From positions 1,344,501 through 1,408,500 of the forward strand of contig WPIO01000074.1 in NCBI GenBank assembly GCA_009760855.2: 64,000 nucleotides of DNA. The letters run 5' to 3'. The translations under genes and the position numbers were made by a program. Source of the DNA: Cristatella mucedo (Eukaryota > Bryozoa > Phylactolaemata > Cristatellidae). The number at the start of each line of letters is the position of its first letter. Position 1 is the first letter of the stretch. Below the pieces are notes generated by a model. The model was not told the DNA's origin, searched no databases, and worked only from the letters and a program-made list of their open reading frames with translations. Of the stretch, positions 49,864 to 57,097 are shown piece by piece.

Positions 49864-51050
49864 AAGAGAGAGAGAGAGACCAGGCCAAGCAGCACACTCA
49901 GTGCTGCATCCAGTTGGATCGATCAGCATCACAGCTGATGACAATAGGCATTCGAAATGAATGGGAAGCCGTTGCATCCTCCATTCAAAGATGTGGGAAA
50001 ATCTTTCGAGAAAATCAACAGCCGGCATTTATGAGGAAAAGAAAATGCATGCTAATTTTAATGGTTACAAAACCATAGATTTGTGGCTGAGCATTTGGGG
50101 CAGTCCTGGAAAAGCAGTTTCAACACAATGGCCAGCACTTGACTACCAGGATACTGGGAGGCCGAACAAAGACTAAACTGAGGCAATTACTTCCATGATT
50201 CTTAAGCTCTGTCTTTTCTCCTGCTGCCAGCTCTGACAGATCATTTCAAGAAATCACGTGCTGCTCCTTTGATAGCACTCACATCCTTGAATCTTCTCCT
50301 GACTCATCCATGCTTCTATCATTTTTGTTGCAGCATGAAATTAAGTCTGTCGACTACCAGATGTGCACTGAAACCTGCTTAGATGTTTACGGTGCTGTAG
50401 AATGCCTTCCGGTGGTAATATGCATTTAATCTGGGTGGAACTGCAGACTTACATACAAATAAGTGTGTGTGTGTGCGCGCGTGCATGCATGCGTATGTGT
50501 GTTAATGACTCCCCAAAAGAGACCAGATCGAGAAGAATCGGTTTGGTTTTAAGCAGGAATGGCAAGTGACCAACATGAATGCATAGACTACATAGGACGA
50601 AATTACACCTACTGGCCCCACTGGCAAAAACAGTTAGTCAATTGGAGCTTGCTCTACAACTAAAGACCACGACTATAGGATAACAGAGCTGAAACGTGGA
50701 AAAAAATTGTGAACACATTCACATGTACACAATCCTGCTGACACGACCGTGCCACATCAGATCGGCTGGGCTAGCAGCTAACTTGGTTATTACGGAGCAC
50801 AATCATGCAGCAGCATACATCTTGCAGCACTTTGTCGACAATTAGACCGTCTAAAGGCCATGTGCCCATGCACTTCGTCAGCACTACTCGCCACTGCAGC
50901 AGGAAGAGCTGCTGAAGCAGCAGCACAATTTAAGCAAGTGATGGATGCACTCACTGCTAGACACTGCTGCATTTACATAGAAGCCATCATCAAATTCGAG
51001 TTGAGGTTCCTCGATGGCCAAGTCGTGCTGGATGTCTGCTGTGGGTCCAC
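20988..51050 (-). CDS. ARHGAP1: ARHGAP1-like gene (Sec14/CRAL-TRIO + RhoGAP), partial, 10 exons seen
   Basis: This is the span of the exons listed separately below. The family is a cytosolic Rho-family GTPase-activating protein (p50RhoGAP/ARHGAP1, close to ARHGAP8). Its N-terminal Sec14-like (BCH) domain binds lipids or partners, and its C-terminal domain stimulates GTP hydrolysis by Cdc42/Rho. In the sequence, exon order, splice phases and conserved blocks follow that architecture: an acidic N-terminus, the block [17 protein letters not shown], the block [15 protein letters not shown], the block IVHPTTFIK, a proline-rich linker, the arginine-finger motif KGLFRRSA and the block [13 protein letters not shown]. 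Introns range from 99 bp to about 10 kb and are full of LINE, SINE and simple repeats. The start codon exon and the last part of RhoGAP were not found. The RhoGAP-side exons need at least two frame corrections, so this is either a draft-assembly artefact or a decaying gene. ARHGAP8 remains an alternative family name. Confidence 0.85.
21270..22480 (-). mobile_element. L2-like LINE, reversed, with internal deletion
   Basis: Read on the minus strand, it contains palm sequence (counterparts of PQGSVLGP near 22340 and of YADD near 22250), the '[10 protein letters not shown]' region near 22145 and the C-terminal '[10 protein letters not shown]' region near 21610-21650. It ends with the 3' tail and AATAATAATGATAATAG at about 21270. 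The RT part between 21.90 and 22.0 kb is deleted relative to the copy at 33604. It lies about 130 bp upstream (gene sense) of the RhoGAP exon at 21137. Confidence 0.78.
22985..23110 (-). mobile_element. SINE-A, degraded
   Basis: CTGACTGAACAGCCTATTTA followed by a weakly matching body with GCACGACTCACACCCATGAC at the B-box position. Confidence 0.35.
23255..23460 (-). mobile_element. L2-like LINE 3' end, reversed
   Basis: AATAATAATAATAATGATAC is followed by the reversed 3' tail (AACTCAATCTCTTTCTAG, TTTACATTTGCTGCAAG). Only the last about 200 bp is present. Confidence 0.75.
23461..24250. other. No exon recognised
   Basis: Between two RhoGAP exons; a short missing exon may hide here or at 22.5-23.2 kb, but none was found. 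Confidence 0.5.
24251..24360 (-). CDS. ARHGAP1: ARHGAP1-like exon, RhoGAP start with arginine finger
   Basis: From acceptor TTTTCAG|C at 24360 it reads LLPKSPDGE, then [16 protein letters not shown] and [11 protein letters not shown]. The P-x-V-x-x-x-x-x-Y-L opening and the G-[LI]-F-R-R-S motif are those of RhoGAP domains, and the first arginine of FRR is the catalytic arginine finger. Homology fades after FRRSA at 24251. The frame stays open to about 24173 but no convincing GT donor is seen, so the 3' end is uncertain. About 10-20 residues of the domain expected before the next exon are missing. Confidence 0.82.
24525..24640. repeat. (TTTAT)n-like AT-rich repeat
   Basis: Imperfect ATTTATTTA/TTTTATTT units in the same intron as the (GGGA)n tract. 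Confidence 0.85.
24928..25212. repeat. (GGGA)n purine tract with long G runs
   Basis: About 285 bp of GGGA repeats on the plus strand with an internal run of about 20 G near 25067-25081, inside the intron between the exons at 24360 and 25545. The long Pro/Leu/Ser and Gly/Arg/Glu frames here are products of the repeat. Confidence 0.95.
25545..25668 (-). CDS. ARHGAP1: ARHGAP1-like exon, proline-rich linker, frame inconsistent
   Basis: The acceptor is TTTTGTAG|G at 25668 and the strong donor GC|GTGAGT is at 25545. In the incoming phase it reads [18 protein letters not shown], as expected after Sec14, but then loses homology and meets a TGA just before the donor. In the next frame the second half reads [15 protein letters not shown], resembling the PPRPPLPNQQFGVSL linker of ARHGAP1, where an SH3-binding proline stretch sits. 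One extra base around 25600-25640 would explain this. A weak alternative donor (CAG|GTGCCA, exon end 25559) gives a phase that fits the next exon but discards the homologous stretch. Confidence 0.75.
27548..27687 (-). mobile_element. SINE-B (tRNA head + L2-like tail)
   Basis: Reversed copy. The tail is AATTCATTTGTATAGCGCCC then AGAACTTAATCTCTATTC. Near the head come the B-box region GGGGCTCGAGTCCACGACCT and, reading the other strand, the A-box stretch TGGTCCAGTGGTTAAGGTG. It is adjacent to a (TA)n tract. Confidence 0.88.
29114..29279 (-). mobile_element. SINE-A, left arm of head-to-head pair
   Basis: Nearly consensus reversed copy: AGCTGATTTAACAGCCTC, AGAGCCTTTACGGCTATCA, CAGGATTCGAACCCACGACC (perfect B box GGTTCGAATCC on the minus strand), ending at the head CATTACGGCTC. 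Its head abuts the head of the copy at 29283. Confidence 0.93.
29283..29442 (+). mobile_element. SINE-A, right arm of head-to-head pair
   Basis: Forward copy: GAGCCGTGATGGCACACTAG (A-box region TGGCACACTAGG), TTTTCACGACCTCGGTCC, B box region GGGGTCGAATCCTG, and tail AAGAGGCTGTTAAATCAGA. It pairs with 29114-29279 as an inverted repeat with a 3-bp centre. Confidence 0.93.
30300..30398 (-). CDS. ARHGAP1: ARHGAP1-like exon, end of Sec14/BCH
   Basis: This 99-bp exon (phase 2 in and out) encodes [16 protein letters not shown] then [17 protein letters not shown]. It matches the 'KFGQKI-YVNYLSEL-EH---LGIP' end of the domain. The acceptor is TTTTAG|T and the donor AAAAT|GTAAGT. The intron separating it from the exon at 30498 is only 99 bp, the shortest in the gene. 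Confidence 0.9.
30498..30584 (-). CDS. ARHGAP1: ARHGAP1-like exon, Sec14/BCH core 3
   Basis: This 87-bp exon (phase 2 in and out) encodes [18 protein letters not shown] then [10 protein letters not shown]. The 'YKKNLKALYIVHPT-FIK' pattern is the conserved third block of the ARHGAP1/BNIP2-type BCH domain. The acceptor is CTCTCTAG|G and the donor ATCAG|GTACGG. It is intact and consistent in phase with both neighbours. Confidence 0.92.
30585..32461 (-). other. ARHGAP1-like intron with CAG minisatellite
   Basis: This 1.88-kb intron lies between two well-supported Sec14 exons. Its half next to the upstream exon is the minisatellite annotated at 31349-32340. The rest (30585-31348) is unique sequence with no recognisable coding content. 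Confidence 0.8.
31349..32340. repeat. CAG-rich minisatellite, about 33 units
   Basis: Units have the form GAGACGGG(CAGCAG...) with a variable number of AGC triplets. Most central units also carry a TGC before GAGACG, giving a dominant 33-bp length. Every unit length is a multiple of three and contains no stop codon in several frames. Long open frames therefore appear on both strands (Ser-rich ...CETG..., Ala-rich ...ARRA..., Leu-rich ...LPVSQ...). They are consequences of the repeat inside an intron, not separate genes. Confidence 0.95.
32462..32593 (-). CDS. ARHGAP1: ARHGAP1-like exon, Sec14/BCH core 2
   Basis: This 132-bp exon (phase 2 in and out) encodes [19 protein letters not shown] and continues [25 protein letters not shown] in separate stretches. 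The [12 protein letters not shown] string is almost identical to the vertebrate ARHGAP1 block. The acceptor is TTTCCCCAG|G and the donor GGAA|GTGAGT. The start of the 1-kb CAG minisatellite lies only about 120 bp past the donor, inside the next intron. Confidence 0.93.
32927..33014 (-). CDS. ARHGAP1: ARHGAP1-like exon, Sec14/BCH core 1
   Basis: This 88-bp exon (phase 1 in, phase 2 out) encodes [17 protein letters not shown] then [13 protein letters not shown]. It is the most diagnostic block of the Sec14-like domain in p50RhoGAP, closely matching the GDD-GRK-VFSACR-P-HQLDH-KLL pattern of vertebrate ARHGAP1. The acceptor is TCGGCAG|G and the donor AA|GTGAGT. The exon is intact with no stop codon. 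Confidence 0.9.
33431..33492. repeat. (CA)n microsatellite
   Basis: About 30 CA repeats in the intron between the exons at 43178 and 33014. Confidence 0.95.
34082..34168 (+). mobile_element. Nested 87-bp L2 3'-tail insertion with 8-bp target duplication
   Basis: The insert consists only of the L2 3' end (AGAGATTAAGTTCTCTGAGG then (ATT)n). It sits between two copies of TAATCACT at 34074-34081 and 34169-34176. The related copy at 47560-47600 has this site once, uninterrupted, which confirms it as an insertion. Confidence 0.88.
34191..35246 (+). CDS. Reverse transcriptase frame of L2-like LINE (351 codons)
   Basis: This uninterrupted RT frame lies downstream of the nested insertion. It encodes the palm motifs ([37 protein letters not shown]) and the C-terminal block [17 protein letters not shown]. 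The original frame begins further upstream at 33613-34080 and is broken by the insertion. The stop at 35244 looks like a nonsense change, because homologous residues continue for about 90 codons beyond it. It is an element remnant, unlikely to be active. Confidence 0.85.
   Translation: MHRVYNNLLRNADMGRVSLLVLLDLSAAFDIIDHKVLLERLPSRLGITGTALQWFRSYLSGRLQSIDVNGQRSSEVPLKYGVPQGSVLGPVLFTVYTLPLADVIAKHNLGFHFYADDTQLYLCFDPSQPSSTSNSLNSLAACIDDICTWMAANFLKLNDDKTNLLVMSKPSVIQRLERLSLKIGSASISPVESARNLGVIFQSDLSLDDHISSTVKSAYFHLQNIAKIRACLDKDTTSMLVHAFVTSRLDFCNSLLTGLPASAIRRLQLVQNSVARLVCRKRRSCHITPLLADLHWLPVKQRIDFKVLSLTFRSLHSMAPAYLSDILPHHAKHRTTCFSESNSLQIPRTNL
35850..35995 (-). mobile_element. SINE-A (tRNA-derived)
   Basis: Reversed copy with GCAGGATTCGAACCCACAAC, CTCGGGACCGAGGTCGTG (stem just outside the B box) and head CCTTACCTAGTGAGTCACC. 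Located about 220 bp after the L2 tail. Confidence 0.85.
37489..37586. repeat. 14-bp tandem repeat, 7 copies
   Basis: Seven consecutive units of AGATCGTGGCTCAG with a few A/G substitutions (AGATCATAGCTCAG, AGGTCATAGCTCAG). It lies in the 10-kb ARHGAP1-like intron. Confidence 0.95.
38650..38722 (-). mobile_element. SINE-B/L2 tail stub
   Basis: TGTGTATAGCGCCGCAATGG and ACTTAATCTCTATTCAGGCA repeat the tail of the full SINE-B immediately to the right. They end at GATATGCCG, before the ATAATAATAAT tract of the neighbour. Confidence 0.7.
38723..38880 (-). mobile_element. SINE-B (tRNA head + L2-like tail)
   Basis: Reversed copy with an (ATA)n tail at the left, AATTCATTTGTATAGCGCCC, AAATCTCTATCCAGGCGC, a B-box region GATCGAGCCCACGACCTCAG and head CTTGGTCGGGGCAAGCCTCT. 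Confidence 0.88.
39530..39660 (-). mobile_element. SINE-B, diverged
   Basis: ATTCACTTATGTAGTGTGGC, AGAACTTAATCTCTATCCAG, GGGCTTCAGCCCGTGACCTT, ending CTGGGCTAAACCAATCC at the head. Confidence 0.75.
40160..40560 (+). mobile_element. L2-like LINE 3' part
   Basis: The counterpart of 'YAPKAWNSL' is visible at about 40200-40230 (TATCCTCCCAAAGCATGGAA). A degraded C-terminus and 3' region follow, and the copy ends in AGAGATTAACTTCTATGAAG and an ATTATTATT-like tail at 40560. It lies in the 10-kb ARHGAP1-like intron. Confidence 0.75.
40712..40858 (-). mobile_element. SINE-A (tRNA-derived)
   Basis: Reversed copy: GCTGATTTAACAGCCTCATT, GAAGAGCCTTATCGGCTATC, with a diverged B-box region. It sits between two L2 3' fragments. 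Confidence 0.75.
40975..41165 (+). mobile_element. L2-like LINE 3' tail
   Basis: The terminal about 190 bp ends GGTTCCCTGAGGGCCCTATA followed by an AT-rich tail, matching the 3' end of the other L2 copies. Confidence 0.6.
41250..41337 (-). mobile_element. SINE-A with internal deletion
   Basis: The tail GCTGGTTTAACAGCCTGTTT and AGAGCCTTTACAGCTAA join directly to the head TGCCTTACCTAATGTGCCAT. The B-box half is deleted, leaving only about 88 bp. Confidence 0.75.
42150..42510 (+). mobile_element. Second LINE family fragment, ORF2 C-terminus
   Basis: It reads [18 protein letters not shown], the typical 'YKALHGLAPSYLSELL' stretch near the end of CR1/L2-type ORF2. It ends with CATCCTTTCCAGCCGTCC, whose neighbourhood (about 60 bp) is clearly shared with 60630-60700. 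It differs from the other L2 copies here in this region and lacks their tail. Confidence 0.55.
42640..42750 (-). mobile_element. SINE-B, head truncated
   Basis: ATTCATTTGTATAGCACCCC, AGAACTCAATCTCTATTCAG, GGGGCTCGAGCCCACGACCT; the A-box part is lost. Confidence 0.8.
43178..43247 (-). CDS. ARHGAP1: ARHGAP1-like exon, entry to Sec14/BCH domain
   Basis: This 70-bp exon reads [17 protein letters not shown] then GVVELAG. The end corresponds to the conserved 'IVEVAGDD' stretch that opens the p50RhoGAP Sec14-like domain. The acceptor is TTTAG|G and the donor is GCAG|GTATAT. It starts in phase 0 and ends in phase 1, and the glycine codon is completed by the next exon at 33014, about 10 kb away across an intron carrying an L2 LINE and several SINEs. 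Confidence 0.8.
43280..43345 (-). mobile_element. L2-type 3' tail stub, reversed
   Basis: TAATAATAGTAGG followed by GGTGCCCTAGAGCATAATTT and TTTAGGCACTTTACATTGGC resembles the reversed L2 3' end. Only about 65 bp remain. Confidence 0.5.
45740..45860 (-). mobile_element. SINE-A, diverged
   Basis: AGCAGTCCCAGTTTTATAGAG, ACTCTAAAGGCTGTCACCCA and CTGCAGAACCCGAACCCATG correspond to tail, middle and B box of the reversed family. A (CT)n tract follows. Confidence 0.5.
45894..45957. repeat. (CT)n microsatellite
   Basis: About 31 CT repeats following a degraded SINE-A. Confidence 0.95.
46577..46733 (-). mobile_element. SINE-A inserted in L2 copy
   Basis: Reversed copy (AATTTAACAGCCTCATTTTT, AAAGCCTTAGTGGCGATACT, AGGACTCGGACTCACGACCT) interrupting the older L2 copy between its endonuclease end and linker. 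Confidence 0.78.
47629..47787 (-). mobile_element. SINE-A inserted in L2 copy
   Basis: Reversed copy (AGCTGATTTAACAGCCTCAC, AATGGCTATCACCACCACTT, CTACAAGATTCGGACTGGAA) splitting the RT of the L2 copy at 46030-49250. Confidence 0.8.
48328..48472 (+). mobile_element. SINE-B inserted in L2 copy
   Basis: Forward copy: head TTGGTTAAGGTGCTCGCCCC, B-box region GTGGGCTCGACCCCCGTGAC, and the L2-like tail GAATAGAGATTAGGTTCTCT then GCTATACAAATGAATTATAT. It interrupts the older L2 copy. Confidence 0.85.
49357..49472 (-). CDS. ARHGAP1: ARHGAP1-like exon, acidic linker before Sec14
   Basis: This 116-bp exon starts in phase 1 and ends in phase 0. It encodes [16 protein letters not shown] and then an acidic stretch ending [10 protein letters not shown]. 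The donor is AAG|GTCAGT. The acceptor is AAAG, preceded by a TTTTCTTTCTTCTG pyrimidine tract. A long (TC)n/(TG)n tract on the gene strand lies about 85 bp upstream of this acceptor. The next exon at 43247 begins in phase 0 as required. Confidence 0.7.
49557..49880. repeat. Composite (CA)n-(GA)n microsatellite
   Basis: (CA)34-like tract at 49557-49624, then GA-rich tracts at about 49638-49731 and 49800-49880. On the gene strand this is (TC)n followed by (TG)n, ending about 85 bp upstream of the exon acceptor at 49472. Confidence 0.95.
50955..51050 (-). CDS. ARHGAP1: ARHGAP1-like exon, acidic N-terminal region
   Basis: This 96-bp exon reads [18 protein letters not shown] followed by [12 protein letters not shown] pyrimidine-rich acceptor (TTTCTTATGCAG) precedes 51050, and a strong donor (A|GTGAGT) follows 50955. 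It enters and leaves in phase 1, and the exit phase matches the next exon at 49472 exactly, giving a serine codon across the junction. There is no diagnostic domain here. Its membership in the gene rests on phase continuity and on the acidic composition typical of the ARHGAP1 N-terminus. The preceding exon with the start codon was not identified. Confidence 0.65.
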
Positions 51051-51561
51051 CTGCATAAGAAAGCCGTGGACAAATGCCCAGCCAAAAGAAACTTGCTCGC
51101 GAGGAAGGTTCAAAGCACAGCCGCCATAACAAGCAGCTCCAAAAGCATTCAGCATGAAAGGGTTTAATTGATTAACCGACGATCACAGCAGAAAGTGCAA
51201 AATCCAGATGTGGAGGGGATTAAATAGAGGTGGTCAACGAAGAAAGAAAGAGAATGAGAAGGTGAGAAGGTGTGAGAAGATAGAAAAAGGAGACAAAGAG
51301 ACGAGAGATCGAGAACAAAACCAGCAGAGAGAAAGAAGAGAGAGGGAGAATGAGTGAAAGAGGAAAGTGGTGGCAGTGATAAAGAAAAAAGAATAGTGAG
51401 GAAAGAAAAAGATGGAGAGATATAACTTGTACATAGAGAAATTAAAGAGACAGAGACAAGAAAAGGCAAAGGAAGAATGACAGCAAAAATGAGAACGAAG
51501 TTTGTGATATCGTAGAGAAGTAGAGAGATGCACCTCGAATGGCAGACAGAAGGAAGACACA

Positions 51562-51695
<134 letters not shown>

Positions 51696-52959
51696 GACTA
51701 AGAATGACAGAGACATCCACATACACATGAATTATACCATCATGCTATCTTACATGTACTATTAACATACACACTCAAAAATATACGCAGGAATACATAT
51801 AGCTAATGCACAAACTAACACTCACGTAACGTGTGGGCGCAAGCGCGCAGCCGCGGACACACACAGGTGCATGCACAGACAAACGAAAAGTGGTGCAAAA
51901 ACAGGTGACATTCACAGACTTAGGCAGAGCACAGTCGTAAATGCATCGTAGTTGAGTATTTTTTGGTTGAATTTGCAGAACAGATGGGCTACATCAAGTC
52001 CAGAGAAAGCGGAACAAAGATATGGGTGCAGCTAGAAGTTCAGCTTCTGTGCCTGAATCAGTCGTCAAAGCTTTTACCAGCTGCTAACAGGAGGGGAGAC
52101 AGACAGATTGAAAAGACAGAGATCGAGAGAGGGAGACAGGAAGAGCAAGAAAGAAAGGGAGAGAGATAACAAAACTATGGAAAACTTACAGAACTAGTCA
52201 GCAACCCATTTAGTCCCGATGGCAGCTTCCTTCTCATCTCTTCAGCTCCCCTCCCTCCTGAGCTTTCCCGTAACCTGCTGAGCCCGCGAGCACGACGTGA
52301 GCACCACGTGAGCACCCCCCCATGTGAGCACCACGGCAAGGATACGGGCTTGCATTAGATCATCGACAACCAGTACCTGGTCTGCTGTCGCTCGTGCTTC
52401 AAACCAGGCTATTGATGAGTGGGTAGCAAAGCTTAGGATTAGGACTGTACGCAAGAAGCAGTAGAAATCTGCTTGTCCAGCTTCATTTACTAGCCTCAGA
52501 GAAGACGACATGAGGATGTAAGCAGAGTCACATCACAAACGGCAGGTTGCAGATAAGATGGTACAGCTAATGAAGCTAAGAACTGTGAAGTAGCTCATGG
52601 TTGAGACATAGCACCAGTTGGGCTCTAATACACTGCTTACCATAGCCTTAGATGAAGCTGTGGTGCACTGTTATCAGACTACCACCTTAACGTTTGGCTA
52701 GTGTATAGCTGAACAGTTTCATATTCAAGCAAATCCTAAAATTAAGGGCTTCTATACGATCATTCTTACGTGGATATTAAGATTTACCAGAGACAAGCCT
52801 ACAATTAAATCGATAGAGTGTGCCTAACGAATGACCATTTGGCCGACAGTGGCTAAGCAGCAAGGAGCTAGTTGGTTGATAGCTTCACTAGTTCTCTGCA
52901 CACACTCCTGTACCCTTCCACTGCAAGGTACCGTACAAGATTGGATTGTAGTCAGCAAA

Positions 52960-53165
52960 ACCAATGGCACAGCCGGCCAAGCAGCATATCGACTTCAAGG
53001 TTCTATCACTCACTTTTACGTCCCCCAATTCGTTGGCTCCAGCCTATCTATCAGATCTACTCCCCCACCAGACTAGGAATCGTACGACCTGCTTTTCTAT
53101 CATACTACCTGCTTTTCTGAAAAAAAACGTTTAGAAACACCTCATACAATACTCAAATCCTTTAT
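52960..53165 (+). mobile_element. L2-like LINE fragment, ORF2 C-terminus
   Basis: CAAGCAGCATATCGACTTCA, followed by sequence matching [17 protein letters not shown] coding and 'TTTTCGGAATCTAACAGTCT'-like sequence, places this in the C-terminal ORF2 region. There is no 3' tail. Confidence 0.65.
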
Positions 53166-55164
53166 CATGATTAATGAATAATTAGCTTGACTGCTTTATT
53201 TTTATAACTGCGACAGGAAAGCAACAAGCATGGGTGTAACCAACTCACGTCAGGCACATCTCGAGAGTCACTCGGCCTATGTATTAATGCATCAGTATTG
53301 AACTCGATAGCTCGTCGTTTGCTGGAAGATCTAACGACGTGTTAATCGTGCGAAATGGTAGGCAAAGTAGCAACCACATGCACGAGTGGAATGATACACA
53401 GGCAAGACGACCAGGACTAGGCAGTCCACTCCAGCAGGCCATCAGAGAATGGCATACAATGGGTTGGAAATATAAGCAGGAGGTTGCTACAGCTGCCTCA
53501 TAATGGACAGCACAAAGTGACAACAGAAGCAAATGGACTCATTCTTGCACAATCTTGAGAGGCAGCAGGATCAGCATGGGAAAAACTTGATGTCAAACGC
53601 AGCAGCCGCAATACAATGGAAAGGGCTAAAAGGCCTAGGGTAGGTAGTTCACGAATAGAACAGCTGATTTATTAACAGAAGTCACACTTGAAGTCACAGT
53701 GGTTGGTTTTGTTACAGGAACACAAGAAAATGTGCAAGGTTCGAAGAAAGTAGTTGCAGCATGTCTACTCAAAATACATTATTTTTCGTTCAATATCTCC
53801 AGGTGATCAGGTTCACTGAGCAGTTTTTCCGCGAAAGTTGAAGCGACCCAGGCACTGTGGACGGATACACAGCCCCGACGCTTGTATCGCAGGCTAGGTC
53901 GATACGTCACTCTCAAATTACATTCAGGAAGGGATGATTATCAGGGGGAAATACTGCCGCGCACTATGCGGGAAGTGCGGAAAATCCCACAGAAAATTCC
54001 ACGCACTCCAGACTCTTCCACTGGCAGAGGATAAGAGCGCCGCCCATGCCGAGCAAGAGCGAGGCTGAATCATCACAAATGCAGACGACCGGCAACACTG
54101 TCGCGGCAGCACCACGATCGCACACACCGCACCGAGCACATAAATTCTCCACAACATCTGGCACTGCTGCGAGGAAGTTTTGGCGGCTTCCACGGCAAAT
54201 CGAGCTGGGTACGGCTTACTTAGCAGAACACTGGCCCCTAAGCTACGTAGCTACGGCGAATGCCAACATCGACAAACAAGATACGGACCGGTGGAGGCAA
54301 GTGGCACTGACCGATTAGCCTAAACTGATAAAACTTACCAACCGGTGTTGTATCGCTATAAAACTTGGACATCAGTCCGGAATGTGGGCCTGCTTTACAC
54401 CAGAAACAGATGGAGCGAATGTCCCGGTATGAGTGTGTATCGCGGGTAGCAATCGAATGCTCGTAGTGCCGCCGGCCAGCAGGTTACTGGTGTTGCAGTA
54501 CTGCACTCGATAATCTATATATCCCTCAAAAGTACGGCGTGCTGATTATCCGTAACCAGCCGACAGTCACGGCGCTCCCTCGGCAGATCGACACAAGAGA
54601 AGCGCCAGCATAATTCCGAATCCCCCCACTTCCGTATTGACCACGTGACCTCCATCTTCCGGCTAATACGATGCGACCTGCGGTAGTAGCCGCTTACTCC
54701 ATTTTATGCCGCGGTGGTGTCGCCCTGGTGCCCAAGAGATTCATTTGTTATTATTTGGTCGCATCCGCCGCGAACTAGAAATGCGCCACTTCAATTAGTA
54801 CCGCAAGTTCAGCTCGATGTTCCCGGAAATCACTGCCGCGTATCGGCTTCTGCTAGTGGACTTGACCGGCCCACTGACGCCTTGAGGTACATAAGGTGCT
54901 AGCCGCCACTGAGCCTATAAACTCAATCTGCAACCTTAAGCCGGACGCTCGCGAGTCTATTTTTCAAGTCTACTGTTACACTCTGCCGAAGCCAAAAGCG
55001 ACAGGGCTGCCGCTCGGCGCCTACCGTCAAGCGGCTTGAGGCGTGCGTGCTTGCGTGCTGAGGCTATAGGCACGGCCTCCCTATCGGTCGTAAGCAGGGG
55101 CTGGGTCGCACAATGTGGTCTGATAACGCATGCGCGATCCAAATAGTGGTGGCATCTGAGCTGG

Positions 55165-55240
55165 TGCCGAAATCTACAATATTTGGACCTTGGGGTCGGG
55201 GCGAGCACTCTAACCATTGGGCCAAACCAGTTCTGCATCT
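55165..55240 (-). mobile_element. SINE-B head fragment
   Basis: Reversed head only: TTGGGGTCGGGGCGAGCACT then TAACCATTGGGCCAAACCAG. On the minus strand this is a good tRNA-like A box (TGGCCCAATGGTTA). Confidence 0.65.
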
Positions 55241-55756
55241 CACCCTGGCCCCTAATAAATTCTCCACAACTTACGACCGGCTCATCTCCGTCTCGAAAAG
55301 GTAGGAAACCGGAACCTACTATTCTAGCCTGCCGTTACGACGTAAGCTAGTTTCGAGAGAACCTGAAGGAGATTCGGTTGTCAGAGGGTCCCCTATAAAA
55401 ATGTTTTACTATCATAACTACTTTCGTAAGAATAACCGTGTATACAAAATGACGTAATGCACGCGATAGAGCTAAGTAATTTCTAGATACTTTGCGTATC
55501 CGGGAAAGAGTGGGCAATTAATTTAAGACGACACAATATGCACATAGCGGACAATTCAGTTCGAGAGGTAATGAGTAGACGTTAAGCTTGTTTTTACGTT
55601 AAGTCAAAGCCGGTATGCTGCGATGGAATTCAAATTGAGATCCCGGATTTTTTAGCATAGGATATGGAGTCACAGTCTTAAAAAAATATTAATTGCATTA
55701 TTATTTATATTATTATTATTAAAATTAGATGTTGTAAGAGAAACTCCGTATATGAT

Positions 55757-55880
55757 TCATTTGTATGGATCCTAAGGGAACTTAATCTCTAATCTCAGGC
55801 GCTTCACGTACGCTGCAGGGCTCGAGCCCACAACATTGGCAATACCTTGGTTGGGGCGAGCACCTTAACCAGTTAGGTTT
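55757..55880 (-). mobile_element. SINE-B (tRNA head + L2-like tail)
   Basis: ATTCATTTGTATGGATCCTA, GGAACTTAATCTCTAATCTC, GGGCTCGAGCCCACAACATT, TTGGGGCGAGCACCTTAACC. Confidence 0.8.
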
Positions 55881-57097
55881 GTGTAAGATTTATGCAGGGC
55901 AGGTTTGTGCAAGGCAATGTTGAGACCTAATAGTGAATAGCAGAACCATCAAGACGATGTGCTACATGATTAAGAATCGGTCGTTAAGAAGTTTTTTTTT
56001 AAGTAGCAGCTGCGACTTATACGACAGATCACCCGAGCTACCGAATTCTGCTCAGATTGTAAACGTCTTGAGCAGGGAGGAAGACTTGCGAGTCCAGAGT
56101 TACAGACGGGATGTCACAAATTCACGGACTAGCTGAGTCGTGGATCTCATCAGCATAACTAAAGCAAATTTGTTTCGATGTTGCGTACCTGATAGTAGGA
56201 AGACCAGACTTGGAAGCTTATGCAATCGTGTATTGAAAGATTTATTTGGAATAGGTAACCCAAATTTCCTGTGGATGCAACTCGAGATGTGCTTGCCGCT
56301 CCCACTTTGACGGTAAGGCTTTATAGGTCAGTCAACTTGATGAGCTTTGCTCTCACTTAAGTGTGCATTTTACCGTAAATGTTAAGAATGTAAATGATAA
56401 GAATTTGAGGGGGTTCGATGTGCAAGAAGACAGAAGAAAGAATGAATGCAAAAAGGCAGAAGGAAGTAGATTTAGTTAGAGATGACAGATGCCTAGGAAG
56501 AATCAAAGCTCGAATGCATCTGTATTTCCTGTACATAAAATGAAATCCTGAACATGCCTAGCCGTGTAAATTAGCGAGAGAGAAGGAGTATCAATTCAAA
56601 AGAAGTTGGCCTAGTTTAAATCCACGTGGCACTCACACTTCAAAGGCTCACTTGATAATCATTGGCAGTTGACATCTAAGCGTTGAAACATCCCACTGAG
56701 ATATGACCGTAAGTAATTTGGATACTTTTCGCTATATACATCATCAAACGCCCTAGAGCTTTATTTTCGCAATCATCAATTTTAATGACACATTTATCAA
56801 ACCAAAATCAGAATTGTAATAGAATCGTGTAAAATAAGCAGAGCTTAACTTGCATTTCAAATTTCACTCTAATACGTAGAATATTAGCCGAATTGTGGAT
56901 TTTACAAGGCACAAACCTACACTGGAAGTGAAACCGTATAAAAGTCTTAAGAATGCACCTCTACAGGTGTCATGTATGTACCTCGATCTATCAAAGCTTG
57001 ACAAGTTAAGATACAAGTCGCAAATGATGCAGAAATCACTAATTGTGTTATTTGTATATATGCTGCTTCCCGTTTACAGTCAGGCTACACCTGGTGC

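Noticed and set aside
49480-50078. His-Thr and Arg-Glu repeat frames of 152-173 codons
   Set aside because: Translation of the (CA)n and (GA)n microsatellites.
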